In this document: piece by piece, positions 35,268-44,494 of the stretch
How the letters are laid out: the number at the start of each line of letters is the position of its first letter
How positions within the stretch are numbered: the first letter of the stretch is position 1
Origin: Thermoflexus sp042408815
GTDB lineage: Bacteria > Chloroflexota > Anaerolineae > Thermoflexales > Thermoflexaceae
NCBI RefSeq assembly: GCF_042408815.1
Contig: NZ_JBHOQR010000003.1
Location: 175,867-239,866, forward strand
Length of the DNA stretch: 64,000 nucleotides
Direction: 5' to 3'
Notes under the pieces: generated by a model
Told to the model about the DNA's origin: nothing
What the model saw: only the letters and a program-made list of their open reading frames with translations
The model's database searches: none
Program-made: the position numbers and the translations under genes

Positions 35268-38200
35268 ATGCCGCGACGGACGGATATCCGCTCCATCCTG
35301 GTGATCGGTTCGGGACCTATTGTGATCGGCCAGGCGGCCGAGTTCGATTACTCGGGAACCCAGGCCCTCAAGGCCCTGCGGCGGGAGGGCTATCGGGTGA
35401 TCCTGGTGAACTCGAACCCGGCCACGATCATGACAGATCCGGAGTTCGCGGACGCCACCTACATCGAGCCCCTGACGCTGGAGATCCTGGAGCAGATCAT
35501 CGCCCGGGAGCGGCCGGACGCGTTGCTCCCTACCCTGGGCGGGCAGACTGCGTTGAACCTGGCGATGGCCCTTTACGAAAGCGGCGTGCTCGTGCGCTAC
35601 GGCGTGGAGCTGATCGGCGCTTCGCCCCGGGCGATCCGGATCGCGGAGGATCGCCTGGCGTTCAAGGAGGCGATGGGGCGGGCGGGGCTGGAGGTTCCCC
35701 ACAGCATCCTGGCCCGTTCGGTAGAGGAGGCGGTGGAGTTCGCGGAGGGCACGGGCTATCCGGTGCTGATCCGCCCTTCCTTCACCCTGGGCGGCACTGG
35801 GGCCGGCATCGCTCGTTCCCGGGAGGAGCTGATCGACCGGGTGGATCTCGCCCTGCGCCTCAGCCCCGTGGGCTCCGCCCTGATCGAGGAATCGCTCCTG
35901 GGATGGAAAGAGTTCGAGCTGGAGGTCATGCGCGACCGCCACGACAACTTCGTGGTGGTGTGTGCCATCGAGAACCTGGATCCGATGGGCGTGCACACCG
36001 GGGATTCCATCACCGTGGCACCCGCCCAGACCCTCACCGACAAGGAATATCAGCGGATGCGGGATTGGGCACGGGCAGTGATGAGCGCAGTAGGGGTGGA
36101 GACGGGCGGCTCCAACGTCCAGTTCGCGGTGAACCCCCGGGACGGCCGGATGCGGGTCATCGAGATGAACCCGCGGGTCTCCCGCTCCTCCGCCCTGGCC
36201 TCCAAGGCCACGGGCTTCCCCATCGCGAAGATAGCGGCCCTCTTGGCTGTAGGCTACACCCTGGATGAGATCCGCAATGAGATCACGCGGCGCACTGTGG
36301 CTGCCTTCGAGCCGGCCATCGACTACGTGGTGGTGAAGATCCCTCGCTGGGCCTTCGAGAAATTCCCCGGTGCGGATCCCACCTTGGGACCCCAGATGAA
36401 ATCCGTGGGGGAGGTGATGGCCATCGGGCGCACCTTTAAGGAGGCGCTCCAGAAGGCGATGCGGGGGCTGGAAATCGGGGCGAAGGGTTTCGAGGGGTTC
36501 CCTCCGGAGCGGCGGCCGGGGGATCTACGGGCCGTCCTGGCCTGCCCGAACCCGGAGCGTCTGCGGGCGGTCCACGATGCCCTCATGGAGGGCATGTCCG
36601 TTGAAGAGATCAGCGCCCTGACCGGTTATGATCCCTGGTTCGTCGTCCAGATGGCGGAGCTGGTGGAGCGGGAGCGGGAGCTGCGCCGCTACACGTTAAC
36701 GACGGTGCCGGCCGCGTTGCTCCGCCAGGCCAAGCGCGAGGGATTCTCCGACGCCCAGCTGGCCGCCCTCTGGGGCTGCACCGAGGGAGAGGTCCGGCAG
36801 CGCCGGGAGGCGGCGGGCATCCGCCCGCGCTACGCCCAGGTGGACACCTGCGCCGCGGAGTTCGAGGCCTATACGCCTTACCTTTACAGCCATTATGAGG
36901 AAGGCGACGAGGCGCCTCCCACGGATCGCCCCAAGGTGGTGATCGTCGGCAGCGGGCCGAACCGAATCGGGCAGGGGATCGAGTTCGATTATAGCTGCTG
37001 TCAGGCGGCCTTTGCCCTGCGGGAGATGGGGATCGAATCGATCATGGTGAACTCCAACCCGGAGACAGTGAGCACGGACTATGATACCTCGGACCGCCTG
37101 TATTTCGAGCCGCTGACTCTGGAGGATGTGCTGAACATCGTCGAACGGGAACGGCCCCTCGGCGTCATTGTGCAATTCGGCGGGCAGACGGCGCTCCATC
37201 TCACCCTCCCGCTGCATCGGGCAGGAGTGCCCATCCTGGGCACCTCCCCCGACGCCATCGATCTGGCGGAGGATCGGGGCCGCTTCAGCGCCCTGCTGCG
37301 GGATCTGGATATCCCGCAACCGGAGCACGGGACGGCGAGCTCGATCCCGGAAGCCCTGGCGGTCGCCGCGCGCATCGGTTACCCCGTGCTGGTCCGGCCC
37401 AGCTATGTGCTGGGCGGGCGGGCGATGGCCATCTGCTACGATGAAGAAACCCTGAAGGCCTATATGGAGGAAGCGGTCTGGGTCTCGCCGGAGCGCCCGG
37501 TGCTGATCGATCGGTTCCTCGAAGATGCTTACGAGGCGGAAGTGGATGCCGTGGCCGATGGGAAGCGGGTGGTCATCGGGGGCATCCTTCAGCATATCGA
37601 GGAGGCGGGGGTGCATTCAGGGGATTCCGCCTGTGTGCTTCCCCCTTATAAAATCTCCCGCTACCACCTTCAGATCATCGAGGAATACACCGAGCGGATC
37701 GCCCTGGCCATGGGGGTGCGGGGGCTGATTAACATCCAGTTCGCCATCAAGGACGACATCGTCTACGTCCTGGAAGCTAACCCGCGGGCCTCCCGCACCG
37801 TCCCCTTCATCAGCAAGGCCACTGGCGTTCCCCTGGCGCGGATCGCCACCCGCGTGATGCTGGGGCAATCCCTGGAGGAGATCGGCTTCACCCGCTCCCC
37901 CGAGGTCCGGGCATTCTTCGTGAAAGAGGCGGTGCTGCCCTTCCGGAAGCTGCCGGGGTCGGATGCCATTCTGGGTCCGGAGATGAAATCCACCGGGGAG
38001 GTGATGGGCTGGGCGGAGACCTTCGGCCATGCCTTTGCCAAGGCGGAGATGGCGGCCGGGGACGCGCTGCCGCTGAGCGGGGCGGTCCTGCTTTCGGTGA
38101 ACGATTTCGACAAGGGGAGCGTGCTGAAGATCGCCCGGGATTTCCACCGGCTGGGCTTCCAGCTGATGGCCACCCGGGGGACGGCGGAGGCGCTACGGCG

Positions 38201-38492
38201 GGTGGGGCTCCCGGTGGAAGTGGTCCACAAAGTCAGCGAGGGCTCCCCCCACGTGGTCGACGCTATTCGGGAGGGGCGAGTGCAGCTCATCCTGAACACA
38301 CCTCTGGGCCCGCGAGCCTATACGGACGGCATGCGGATCCGCCAGGCAGCGGTGCGATATGGCGTGCCGCTGCTCACCACCCTCTCCGCGGCCGCGGCTG
38401 CCGTCCAGGCCATCCGGGCCATGCGGGAACGCGCCTTCACGGTGAAAAGCCTCCAGGAGTATTACAGGGAATGGAGGCCTTCGCACCGATAA
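35268..38492 (+). CDS. carB: Carbamoyl-phosphate synthase large subunit
   Basis: Makes carbamoyl phosphate from bicarbonate, ammonia and two ATP. The 1074-residue chain shows the expected duplication. Half one starts ILVIGSGPIVIGQAAEFDYSG with NSNPATIMTD. Half two starts near residue 560 with VVIVGSGPNRIGQGIEFDYS and NSNPETVSTDYDTSD. Each half has its ATP-grasp motifs (SFTLGGTGAG; PSYVLGGRAM) and RVSRSSALASKATG or RASRTVPFISKATG. The C-terminal MGS-like allosteric domain (about 930 on) begins LLSVNDFDKGSV. I took the ATG at 35268 because it gives the standard N-terminus. carB follows carA and the small gene on the same strand. Confidence 0.96.
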   Translation: MPRRTDIRSILVIGSGPIVIGQAAEFDYSGTQALKALRREGYRVILVNSNPATIMTDPEFADATYIEPLTLEILEQIIARERPDALLPTLGGQTALNLAMALYESGVLVRYGVELIGASPRAIRIAEDRLAFKEAMGRAGLEVPHSILARSVEEAVEFAEGTGYPVLIRPSFTLGGTGAGIARSREELIDRVDLALRLSPVGSALIEESLLGWKEFELEVMRDRHDNFVVVCAIENLDPMGVHTGDSITVAPAQTLTDKEYQRMRDWARAVMSAVGVETGGSNVQFAVNPRDGRMRVIEMNPRVSRSSALASKATGFPIAKIAALLAVGYTLDEIRNEITRRTVAAFEPAIDYVVVKIPRWAFEKFPGADPTLGPQMKSVGEVMAIGRTFKEALQKAMRGLEIGAKGFEGFPPERRPGDLRAVLACPNPERLRAVHDALMEGMSVEEISALTGYDPWFVVQMAELVERERELRRYTLTTVPAALLRQAKREGFSDAQLAALWGCTEGEVRQRREAAGIRPRYAQVDTCAAEFEAYTPYLYSHYEEGDEAPPTDRPKVVIVGSGPNRIGQGIEFDYSCCQAAFALREMGIESIMVNSNPETVSTDYDTSDRLYFEPLTLEDVLNIVERERPLGVIVQFGGQTALHLTLPLHRAGVPILGTSPDAIDLAEDRGRFSALLRDLDIPQPEHGTASSIPEALAVAARIGYPVLVRPSYVLGGRAMAICYDEETLKAYMEEAVWVSPERPVLIDRFLEDAYEAEVDAVADGKRVVIGGILQHIEEAGVHSGDSACVLPPYKISRYHLQIIEEYTERIALAMGVRGLINIQFAIKDDIVYVLEANPRASRTVPFISKATGVPLARIATRVMLGQSLEEIGFTRSPEVRAFFVKEAVLPFRKLPGSDAILGPEMKSTGEVMGWAETFGHAFAKAEMAAGDALPLSGAVLLSVNDFDKGSVLKIARDFHRLGFQLMATRGTAEALRRVGLPVEVVHKVSEGSPHVVDAIREGRVQLILNTPLGPRAYTDGMRIRQAAVRYGVPLLTTLSAAAAAVQAIRAMRERAFTVKSLQEYYREWRPSHR

Positions 38493-38514
38493 TGGGGGTC
38501 CAGAGGGCAGAAAT

Positions 38515-38650
38515 CCCGCGATGCGCGGATCCACTGCCGACGCCCGGAGCCGGCCCCGGCGCTTCCCCCTGCGGAGATCCTGGCCCGGGCGGCGGAGGCC
38601 ATGGCCCAAACCCGGAGCGTCCATTTCATCCTAGAGCGGCACGAAAACAA
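38515..38650 (+). pseudogene. Fragment of an LppX/LprAFG-type lipoprotein gene
   Basis: One frame reads RCADPLPTPGAGPG, which looks like the residues after a lipobox. The next frame reads PAEILARAAEAMAQTRSVHFILER, a close match in style to the first helix and strand of LppX/LprAFG-like lipoproteins. No signal peptide precedes it, the two parts are in different frames, and the rest of the protein is absent. I take it as a truncated relic. Confidence 0.4.
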
Positions 38651-38859
38651 TGATCCTGGCCGCCTATCGGATCGCGGAAAGGCGGCAGGCCTCCTTTGGG
38701 TATCTCCAGAGCGAGGGAAGACGGTTCATCCCCTATTACCGGAAGGCGCGGGAGGAGACGCTGCTTGCGTTGCTGACGATCCATGACGACATCCGGGCTC
38801 ATGAGGGGCGCGGTCGACAGGGCTCCCCCAGAGCTTCCCCGGTGAAGGGGATCCATGCG
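38651..38859. other. Intergenic remainder between carB and trmFO
   Basis: The forward strand has a short protein-like stretch (IAERRQASFGYLQSEG then RRFIPYYRKAREETLLALL) without a ribosome site or recognised domain. Together with the adjoining lipoprotein fragment it makes this gap look like degraded coding sequence. Confidence 0.3.
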
Positions 38860-40197
38860 CTACATGGGGTAGCCCTCTCCGCTTTCCGCCCAGAAGCGCT
38901 CCAGATCCTCCAAGGCGCGCTGAGCATAGGCCAGGGCCCGCGCCCGCTTGTCCCGCACCGGCCGATCCAGTGGCGGTAGCAGCCCGAAGTTCGCCTTCAT
39001 CGGCTGGAAATCCCGGGGGTCCGCGTGGGCCAGGTAGTCGCACAGGGCCCCGATCATCGTGGTGATCGGGAAGACCAGCGGTGGCTGGCCCTTCAGCAGG
39101 CGGGCGGCGTTCACCCCGGCCACCAGCCCGGTGGCGATGTTCCCCACATAGCCCTCCGCGCCGGTGATCTGGCCGGCGAAGAAGAGGTCCGGTCGCCCCC
39201 GGAACTGCATGGTCGGCTCCAGCAGGGCTGGTGCGTTGATGTAGGTGTTCCGGTGCATCTGGCCGTAGCGCAGGAACTCCGCGTTCTGCAGGCCCGGGAT
39301 CATGCGGAACACCCGCCGCTGCTCCGGCCACTTGAGGTTAGTCTGGAACCCCACCATGCTATACAGCGTCCCCGCCCGGTTGTCCCGACGCAGCTGGACC
39401 ACCGCATAGGGCGGGCGGCCGGTGCGGGGGTCGATCAGGCCTGTGGGCCGGAGCGGGCCATAGGCCAAGGCGTCGCGTCCCCGCTTCGCCAACACCTCGA
39501 TGGGCAGGCAGGCCTCGAAGAACCGTGGGTCCTCCCGCTCGAAATCCCGTAATTCGATCGTCTCCGCATGGATCAGGGCGTCCACAAAGGCTTCGTATTC
39601 TTCTTTCGTCATCGGGCAGTTGATGTAATCCCCATCGGGCTCCTGGCCCCGGCCATACCGGGAGCCCTTAAAGCAGATGGTCATATCGATGGAGTCGGCA
39701 GCCACGATGGGCGAGATGGCGTCGTAGAAGTAAAGATATTCCTGGCCGGTCAGGCGCTGGATCGCGGCGGCCAGCGCGTCCGAGGTGAGCGGCCCAGTGG
39801 CGATGATGCATGGCCGATCCGGGACCTCCACCATCTCTTCCCGGATGACCGTGATGCGGGGGTGGCTTTCGATGTGCTCCGTCACGCAGCGGGCGAAGAG
39901 CTCCCGGTCGACGGCCAGGGCCTTGCCGGCGGGCACGGCGGTGCGGTCGGCGCAGGCCATCAGCAGCGAGCCCAGGCGCCGCAGCTCCGCCTTGAGCAAC
40001 CCTGAAGCGTTCTCCAGCTCGTCCGAACCCAGGGAGTTTGAGCAGATGATCTCCGCCAGCCATCCGGTGGTGTGGGCGGGCGTGAGCCGATAGGGTCGCA
40101 TCTCATACAGCCGGACGCGGATGCCCCGCTGGGCGGCCTGCCATGCCGCCTCCGATCCCGCCAGCCCCCCGCCGATCACGATGAGCTCCGCCGTCAT
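38860..40197 (-). CDS. trmFO: tRNA (uracil-54-C5) methyltransferase, folate-dependent
   Basis: Methylates U54 in the T-loop of tRNAs using methylene-tetrahydrofolate and FAD. The 445-residue protein begins with the FAD-binding IVIGGGLAGSEAAWQAA. It then has YEMRPYRLTPAHTT, ICSNSLGSDELENASGLLK with the conserved cysteine, IATGPLTSDALA, MTICFKGSRYGRG, and TLYSMVGFQTNLKWPEQRRV. The C-terminal FFAGQITGAEGYVGNIATGL with GALCDYLAH is the family end block. This flavin/folate form replaces the SAM-dependent TrmA in many bacteria. It is convergent with carB. Confidence 0.95.
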   Translation of the reverse strand: MTAELIVIGGGLAGSEAAWQAAQRGIRVRLYEMRPYRLTPAHTTGWLAEIICSNSLGSDELENASGLLKAELRRLGSLLMACADRTAVPAGKALAVDRELFARCVTEHIESHPRITVIREEMVEVPDRPCIIATGPLTSDALAAAIQRLTGQEYLYFYDAISPIVAADSIDMTICFKGSRYGRGQEPDGDYINCPMTKEEYEAFVDALIHAETIELRDFEREDPRFFEACLPIEVLAKRGRDALAYGPLRPTGLIDPRTGRPPYAVVQLRRDNRAGTLYSMVGFQTNLKWPEQRRVFRMIPGLQNAEFLRYGQMHRNTYINAPALLEPTMQFRGRPDLFFAGQITGAEGYVGNIATGLVAGVNAARLLKGQPPLVFPITTMIGALCDYLAHADPRDFQPMKANFGLLPPLDRPVRDKRARALAYAQRALEDLERFWAESGEGYPM

Positions 40198-40426
40198 CGC
40201 TGATCCTCCTCATCCCCGGATCCTATTCTCCATCCTATCACGGCCCGGCCCCGAAAGTTCAACAAGAGGAGAGCGGAAGGGTCTACCCCCTCCGCGCAAG
40301 CCCTGTGGGTGGACGCTTGCGGTGCTCTCCGCATCTCGAAGGGGAGCCGGGGTTCCTTCTCCGTCGGAGCGATGGCGATACAATAGGGGGATGGGTCTTT
40401 TTGAACTCTTTCCTGTGGAGGCATGG

Positions 40427-41698
40427 ATGAACGGCAAACCGTTTGACATCAAGGACCTCTCCCTGGCGGAGCAAGGGCTGCGGCGGATGGAGTGGGCGGA
40501 TCGAGAGATGCCTGTGCTGCGGCGGATCCGGGAGCGATTTGCGCGCGAGCGCCCCCTCGATGGGATCCGCATCTCCGCCTGCCTGCATGTCACCGCTGAG
40601 ACTGCCAATCTGGTTCGGGCGCTGCAGGCCGGCGGGGCGGAGGTGGCCCTGTGCGCCAGCAATCCCCTCAGCACCCAGGACGATGTGGCCGCTGCCCTGG
40701 TGCACTTCTTCGAGGTCCCGGTTTTCGCCATCAAGGGGGAGGATACAGAGACTTACTATCGCCACATCCGGTCGTGCCTCGCCCATCGTCCGCATCTCAC
40801 CATGGATGACGGGGCGGATCTGGTGAGCATGCTCCACAAGGAGCGCCCGGGATGGATGGCGGAGATCCTGGGGGGCACTGAGGAAACCACCACCGGAGTG
40901 ATCCGCCTGCGGGCCATGGCCCGGGAGGGCGTGCTGGCTTACCCCATCATCGCCGTTAACGACGCCCTGACCAAGCACCTCTTCGATAACCGATACGGCA
41001 CTGGCCAGTCCACCATCGACGGCATCCTGCGGGCCACGAACATCCTCCTGGCCGGGCGCGTGGTGGTGGTGGCCGGCTACGGCTGGTGCGGCCGGGGGAT
41101 CGCCATGCGGGCCCGGGGGATGGGCGCTCATGTCATCGTCACCGAAGTGGATCCCCTGCGGGCCCTGGAGGCGGCGATGGACGGCTTCCGGGTGCTCCCG
41201 ATGATGGAAGCGGCGCGGGAAGGGGATCTCTTCATCACGGCCACCGGCAATATCCACATCCTGGACCGTCCGCACTTTGAGGTGATGAAGGACGGGGCCA
41301 TCTTGGCCAACGCGGGGCATTTCAATGTGGAGATCCACATCCCGGCCCTGCGGGAGATGAGCGTCGGGGAGCCGCGGCGGGTGCGGGAGTTCGTGGAGGA
41401 ATACACCCTGAAGGACGGGCGCCGGATCTACCTTCTGGCCGAGGGGCGGCTGGTGAACCTGGCCGCCGCGGAAGGCCATCCCAGCGCTGTGATGGACATG
41501 TCCTTCGCCAACCAAGCCCTCTCGGTGGAATACCTGGTCCGCCACGGCCGCGCCCTGGAGCGCCAGGTCTATCCGGTGCCCCGGGAGATCGATCAGGCGG
41601 TGGCCCGGCTGAAGCTGGAGACCTTGGGGATTCGGATCGACCAGCTCACCCCGGAGCAGGAGCGTTACCTGGCCTCGTGGGAGGAAGGGACATCGTAG
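40427..41698 (+). CDS. ahcY: Adenosylhomocysteinase
   Basis: Reversibly hydrolyses S-adenosylhomocysteine to adenosine and homocysteine, clearing the inhibitor left by methyltransferases. The 423 residues open with FDIKDLSLAEQGLRRMEWA. They include the substrate site ISACLHVTAETANLVRAL, STIDGILRATNILLAG, the NAD-binding VVAGYGWCGRGIAMRARG and TATGNIHILDRPHF with GHFNVEI. The tail is shorter than in eukaryotic enzymes, as in thermophilic bacteria and archaea. The ATG at 40427 is chosen because GGAGG lies five bases before it. The upstream ATG at 40391 would sit right at the expected transcription start, given TACAAT at 40379-40384. Confidence 0.95.
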   Translation: MNGKPFDIKDLSLAEQGLRRMEWADREMPVLRRIRERFARERPLDGIRISACLHVTAETANLVRALQAGGAEVALCASNPLSTQDDVAAALVHFFEVPVFAIKGEDTETYYRHIRSCLAHRPHLTMDDGADLVSMLHKERPGWMAEILGGTEETTTGVIRLRAMAREGVLAYPIIAVNDALTKHLFDNRYGTGQSTIDGILRATNILLAGRVVVVAGYGWCGRGIAMRARGMGAHVIVTEVDPLRALEAAMDGFRVLPMMEAAREGDLFITATGNIHILDRPHFEVMKDGAILANAGHFNVEIHIPALREMSVGEPRRVREFVEEYTLKDGRRIYLLAEGRLVNLAAAEGHPSAVMDMSFANQALSVEYLVRHGRALERQVYPVPREIDQAVARLKLETLGIRIDQLTPEQERYLASWEEGTS

Positions 41699-41808
41699 GG
41701 AACGGCTTGCCGGGGCCGGACGTCGACGTTGGGAGGCGGCTATGGCGGCCATCTCCATGATTGCGGAGTCGGGCAACGGCAAGCCGTCGCCCTACCGTTG
41801 CCCTACTC
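41695..41808. repeat. REP/MITE-like inverted-repeat element between ahcY and paaI
   Basis: GTAGGGAACGGCTTGCCG at 41695-41712 is matched, reversed and complemented, by 41776-41794 (GTAGGGCGACGGCTTGCCG when read on the reverse strand), with one mismatch and one gap. The right end, 41771-41792, is itself a hairpin, and CCGTTGCCCTAC follows. It begins inside the ahcY stop codon and reaches the end of paaI. Such GTAGGG-ended palindromes are typical of dispersed REP elements. Confidence 0.6.
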
Positions 41809-42165
41809 CGCGAACCGGTGAACCCATCCGGTGAACACAGCCACCAGCTCCCCATCCCGCCGCACCTCCACCCGATAGAGGGCTGCCCGACGGCCGCGAT
41901 AGATCTCCTCGGCCACTGCTTCCACCCGCTCCCCCGCTTGGACCGGCCTCAGGTATTCCATATGAGTGGAGAGGGCGACGGCAGGGACCCCGTGGGAGTT
42001 CGAGGCCAGGGCGAAGGCGGCATCCGCCAGGGTATACAGGAAGCCGCCATGGGCGGTGCCGTGCTGGTTGAGGTGCTCTGGGCGCACCCATCCCCATACT
42101 CGAGCCCGCCCGGGCTCCGGGATCTCCGCCTCCAGGCCCAGGGCGTTCATGAAGGGATCGCCCAT
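41803..42165 (-). CDS. paaI: Hotdog-fold thioesterase, PaaI type
   Basis: A 120-residue acyl-CoA thioesterase. The diagnostic stretch is HLNQHGTAHGGFLYTLADAAFALASN, holding the hotdog helix and the active-site acid, followed by ALSTHMEYLRPVQAGE. The ATG at 42165 is chosen for its GGAGGGACC ribosome site. PaaI clears stalled hydroxyphenylacetyl-CoA and related thioesters so that CoA is not trapped. It is the last gene of the liv-hpa-paa unit, 16 bases after paaK, which supports the assignment. Confidence 0.9.
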   Translation of the reverse strand: MGDPFMNALGLEAEIPEPGRARVWGWVRPEHLNQHGTAHGGFLYTLADAAFALASNSHGVPAVALSTHMEYLRPVQAGERVEAVAEEIYRGRRAALYRVEVRRDGELVAVFTGWVHRFAE

Positions 42166-42181
42166 GGTCCCTCCAGTCCCC

Positions 42182-43549
42182 TTATGCATCCTTCGGCCGC
42201 ATGTCCACCACCCGCCGGAGCTTCCCGCCTTCGCTCCGGGGCAGGGTGTTAGGCGGGACCAGGGTCACGTTCACGTGAAGGCCCAAGGCCTCATCCAGGG
42301 TGCGGTTCACCTTCTCCCGCAGGCGCTGTACGGCCTCCACGCTCTCGAACACCTCCCCGGCCAGCAGTTCCCCCCCGACCTCGCGGAAGAACGCCTCGGT
42401 GACCTCCACCTTCACCTCCAGCTGGTCCAGGCGGCCCTCCCGGGTAACCACCAGCTGATAGTGGGGCGCCAGATGAGGCAGGCCCACCAGCGCCGCCTCC
42501 ACCTGGGAGGGGAACACGTTCACCCCGCGGATGACCAGCATGTCATCCGTGCGCCCGAGCACGCGGGACATGCGCACAAAGGTCCGCCCGCAGACGCAAG
42601 GGGTCGGATCGATGGAGGCCAGATCCCCGGTCCGATAGCGGATCACCGGCATGGCCTCCTTGGTGAGCGTGGTAAAGACCAGCTCCCCCACCGTCCCGGG
42701 CGGGACTGGCTCGCCGGTGGCCGGGTCGATGACCTCCACCAGGAAGTGGTCCTCAAAGATATGGGAGCCGTTCTTGGCCTCGAGGCACTCGTTGGAGACG
42801 CCGGGGCCGATGACCTCGCTCAGGCCGTAGATATTCACCGCATGGACCCCCAGTTTCTCCTCGATCTCCCGGCGCATCCCCTCGGTCCATGGTTCAGCGC
42901 CCAGGATGAACACTCGCAGGTTGAGGTCGCCCCGCCGGTAACCGTTCGCCAGGAGCGCGTCGGCGATGACCAGGGCGTAGGATGGCGTGCACGCCATCAC
43001 GTGGGTTCCAAAATCCTTGAGGATCATCAGCTGGCGGCTGGTGTTGCCGCCCGAGACCGGCACCACGACCATCCCCAGCTTCTCCGCCCCATAGTGCATC
43101 CCCAGGCCGCCGGTGAAGAGGCCGTAGCCATAGGCGTTCTGGAACACCTCCCCCGGTCGCGCGCCGGAGAGCACTAGGCACCGGGCGCACACCTCCGCCC
43201 ACACCTCCAGGTCGTTGCGGGTGTAGCCGACGACCGTTGGCTTCCCAGTGGTCCCCGAGGAGGCATGGATGCGGATCACCTGATGGAGTGGCACGGCGAA
43301 CATGCCGAAGGGATACGTTTCCCGCAGATCGGCCTTGGAGGTGAAGGGGAGCTTCACAATGTCCTGCAGGTGCCGGATGTCCGATGGTTTCACCCCGGCC
43401 TCGTCCATCTTCCGCCGGTAGTGTGGGACCCGATGATAGACGTAGTCTACGATGCGCTGGAGGCGCTCCAGCTGGAGCCGCTCCAGCTGGTCCCGCGGCA
43501 TGGTTTCCATCTCCTCATTCCAATACATCGGCTTCGCCTGCACCGCCAT
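42182..43549 (-). CDS. paaK: Phenylacetate-CoA ligase
   Basis: AMP-forming ligase that activates phenylacetate (or a hydroxylated form) to its CoA thioester. The 455-residue protein has IHASSGTTGKPTVVGYT as the nucleotide-binding P-loop, NIYGLSEVIGPGV, the conserved VIRYRTGDLASI, and GRTDDMLVIRGVNVFPSQVE near the C-terminal domain. The ATG at 43549 follows GGAAAGGAGGAGCCC. It is followed closely by paaI and preceded by the alpha/beta hydrolase. No paaABCDE epoxidase genes are visible, so its product may be used by genes elsewhere or it may protect against excess phenylacetate. Confidence 0.92.
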   Translation of the reverse strand: MAVQAKPMYWNEEMETMPRDQLERLQLERLQRIVDYVYHRVPHYRRKMDEAGVKPSDIRHLQDIVKLPFTSKADLRETYPFGMFAVPLHQVIRIHASSGTTGKPTVVGYTRNDLEVWAEVCARCLVLSGARPGEVFQNAYGYGLFTGGLGMHYGAEKLGMVVVPVSGGNTSRQLMILKDFGTHVMACTPSYALVIADALLANGYRRGDLNLRVFILGAEPWTEGMRREIEEKLGVHAVNIYGLSEVIGPGVSNECLEAKNGSHIFEDHFLVEVIDPATGEPVPPGTVGELVFTTLTKEAMPVIRYRTGDLASIDPTPCVCGRTFVRMSRVLGRTDDMLVIRGVNVFPSQVEAALVGLPHLAPHYQLVVTREGRLDQLEVKVEVTEAFFREVGGELLAGEVFESVEAVQRLREKVNRTLDEALGLHVNVTLVPPNTLPRSEGGKLRRVVDMRPKDA

Positions 43550-43674
43550 GGGCTCCTCCTTTCCCGATACGGATTTGCTCAATCCCGGGCAGTCGCTCAT
43601 GGGAATCCATGCCCCTCCGCGGGGGAGGGTCACGATTCCAGAGCCATGCCCGTGCGTTTCCTTTTGCCCACCTT

Positions 43675-44472
43675 TCAGGGGCCATCGGGGAGAGCCCCCT
43701 GACTGCCCCGGGGGATCCCCAGTTCGTCCCAGAAGGCATGCACGGTCTCCAAGAAGGCCTCGAAGCGTTCCCGAATGAGGTCGTGGCCGGCCGCCGGGAA
43801 GATCACCAGATGAGCATGAGGGATCCAGCGGGCCATTTCCACGGTTTGCTCGATCGGTGTAATAGGGTCGTTCTCACCGATGAGCAGCAGGGTGGGGACG
43901 CGGATGGCCTGGAGGTCCTCAGGCCGGAAGTCCGGCCGGTGGCGATCCTCCTCCTGCCAGCCGCGCAGGAGCATCCGGACCCGCTCCTCGGAGCCGTGCC
44001 AGCGCATCATCGCCGCCCACCAGGCGGGCTCTTCCCGGCGGATCCGCTCCGGATCCCAGAAGCCATCCCCTCGGGTGCGCAGGTTCCGCACCGTGTAGTG
44101 GCTGCCGATGAGCACCATGGAGCGAACCCGCGCTGGATGGCGGGTCGCCAGATAGAGGGCGGTGGAGGCCCCCCCGCTGAAGGCCATCAGATGGACGGCC
44201 GGGATCCTTAGGTGATCGAGCAGCTTGGCCATGTCATCGGCCATCTCCCGCAGGTCGAGACGTCCGCTGGGGTTGGTGCTTCCCCCATGCCCCCGCAGGT
44301 CCGGCCCGATGAGATAAAAGCGCGCCTTTAGGGGCTCCAGTGCTCGTCCCCATGTGGCCCGGAAGGTGCTGCAGGCGTTGTGGAGCAGCAGCATGGGCGG
44401 TCCCTCGCGGGCGCCGCCTTCTTCCCAGGCGATGGTCAATCCCTCCTGGAATATCTCCTGTCGACGCACCAT
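43675..44472 (-). CDS. Alpha/beta hydrolase in the aromatic cluster
   Basis: A 265-residue alpha/beta-hydrolase-fold enzyme. Landmarks are the oxyanion region MLLLHNACST, LIGPDLRGHGGS, the nucleophile elbow LMAFSGGASTAL, the acid region LLIGENDPITP and the catalytic histidine in FPAAGHDL. The serine elbow is preceded by phenylalanine rather than the more common G-x-S-x-G first glycine, a variant seen in some families. Placement between hpaD and paaK suggests a C-C bond hydrolase or ester/lactone hydrolase acting on aromatic intermediates. The standard homoprotocatechuate route does not need one, so its substrate is open. Confidence 0.75.
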   Translation of the reverse strand: MVRRQEIFQEGLTIAWEEGGAREGPPMLLLHNACSTFRATWGRALEPLKARFYLIGPDLRGHGGSTNPSGRLDLREMADDMAKLLDHLRIPAVHLMAFSGGASTALYLATRHPARVRSMVLIGSHYTVRNLRTRGDGFWDPERIRREEPAWWAAMMRWHGSEERVRMLLRGWQEEDRHRPDFRPEDLQAIRVPTLLLIGENDPITPIEQTVEMARWIPHAHLVIFPAAGHDLIRERFEAFLETVHAFWDELGIPRGSQGALPDGP

Positions 44473-44494
44473 TGTTGCCCGCCGAACAGAGGTC

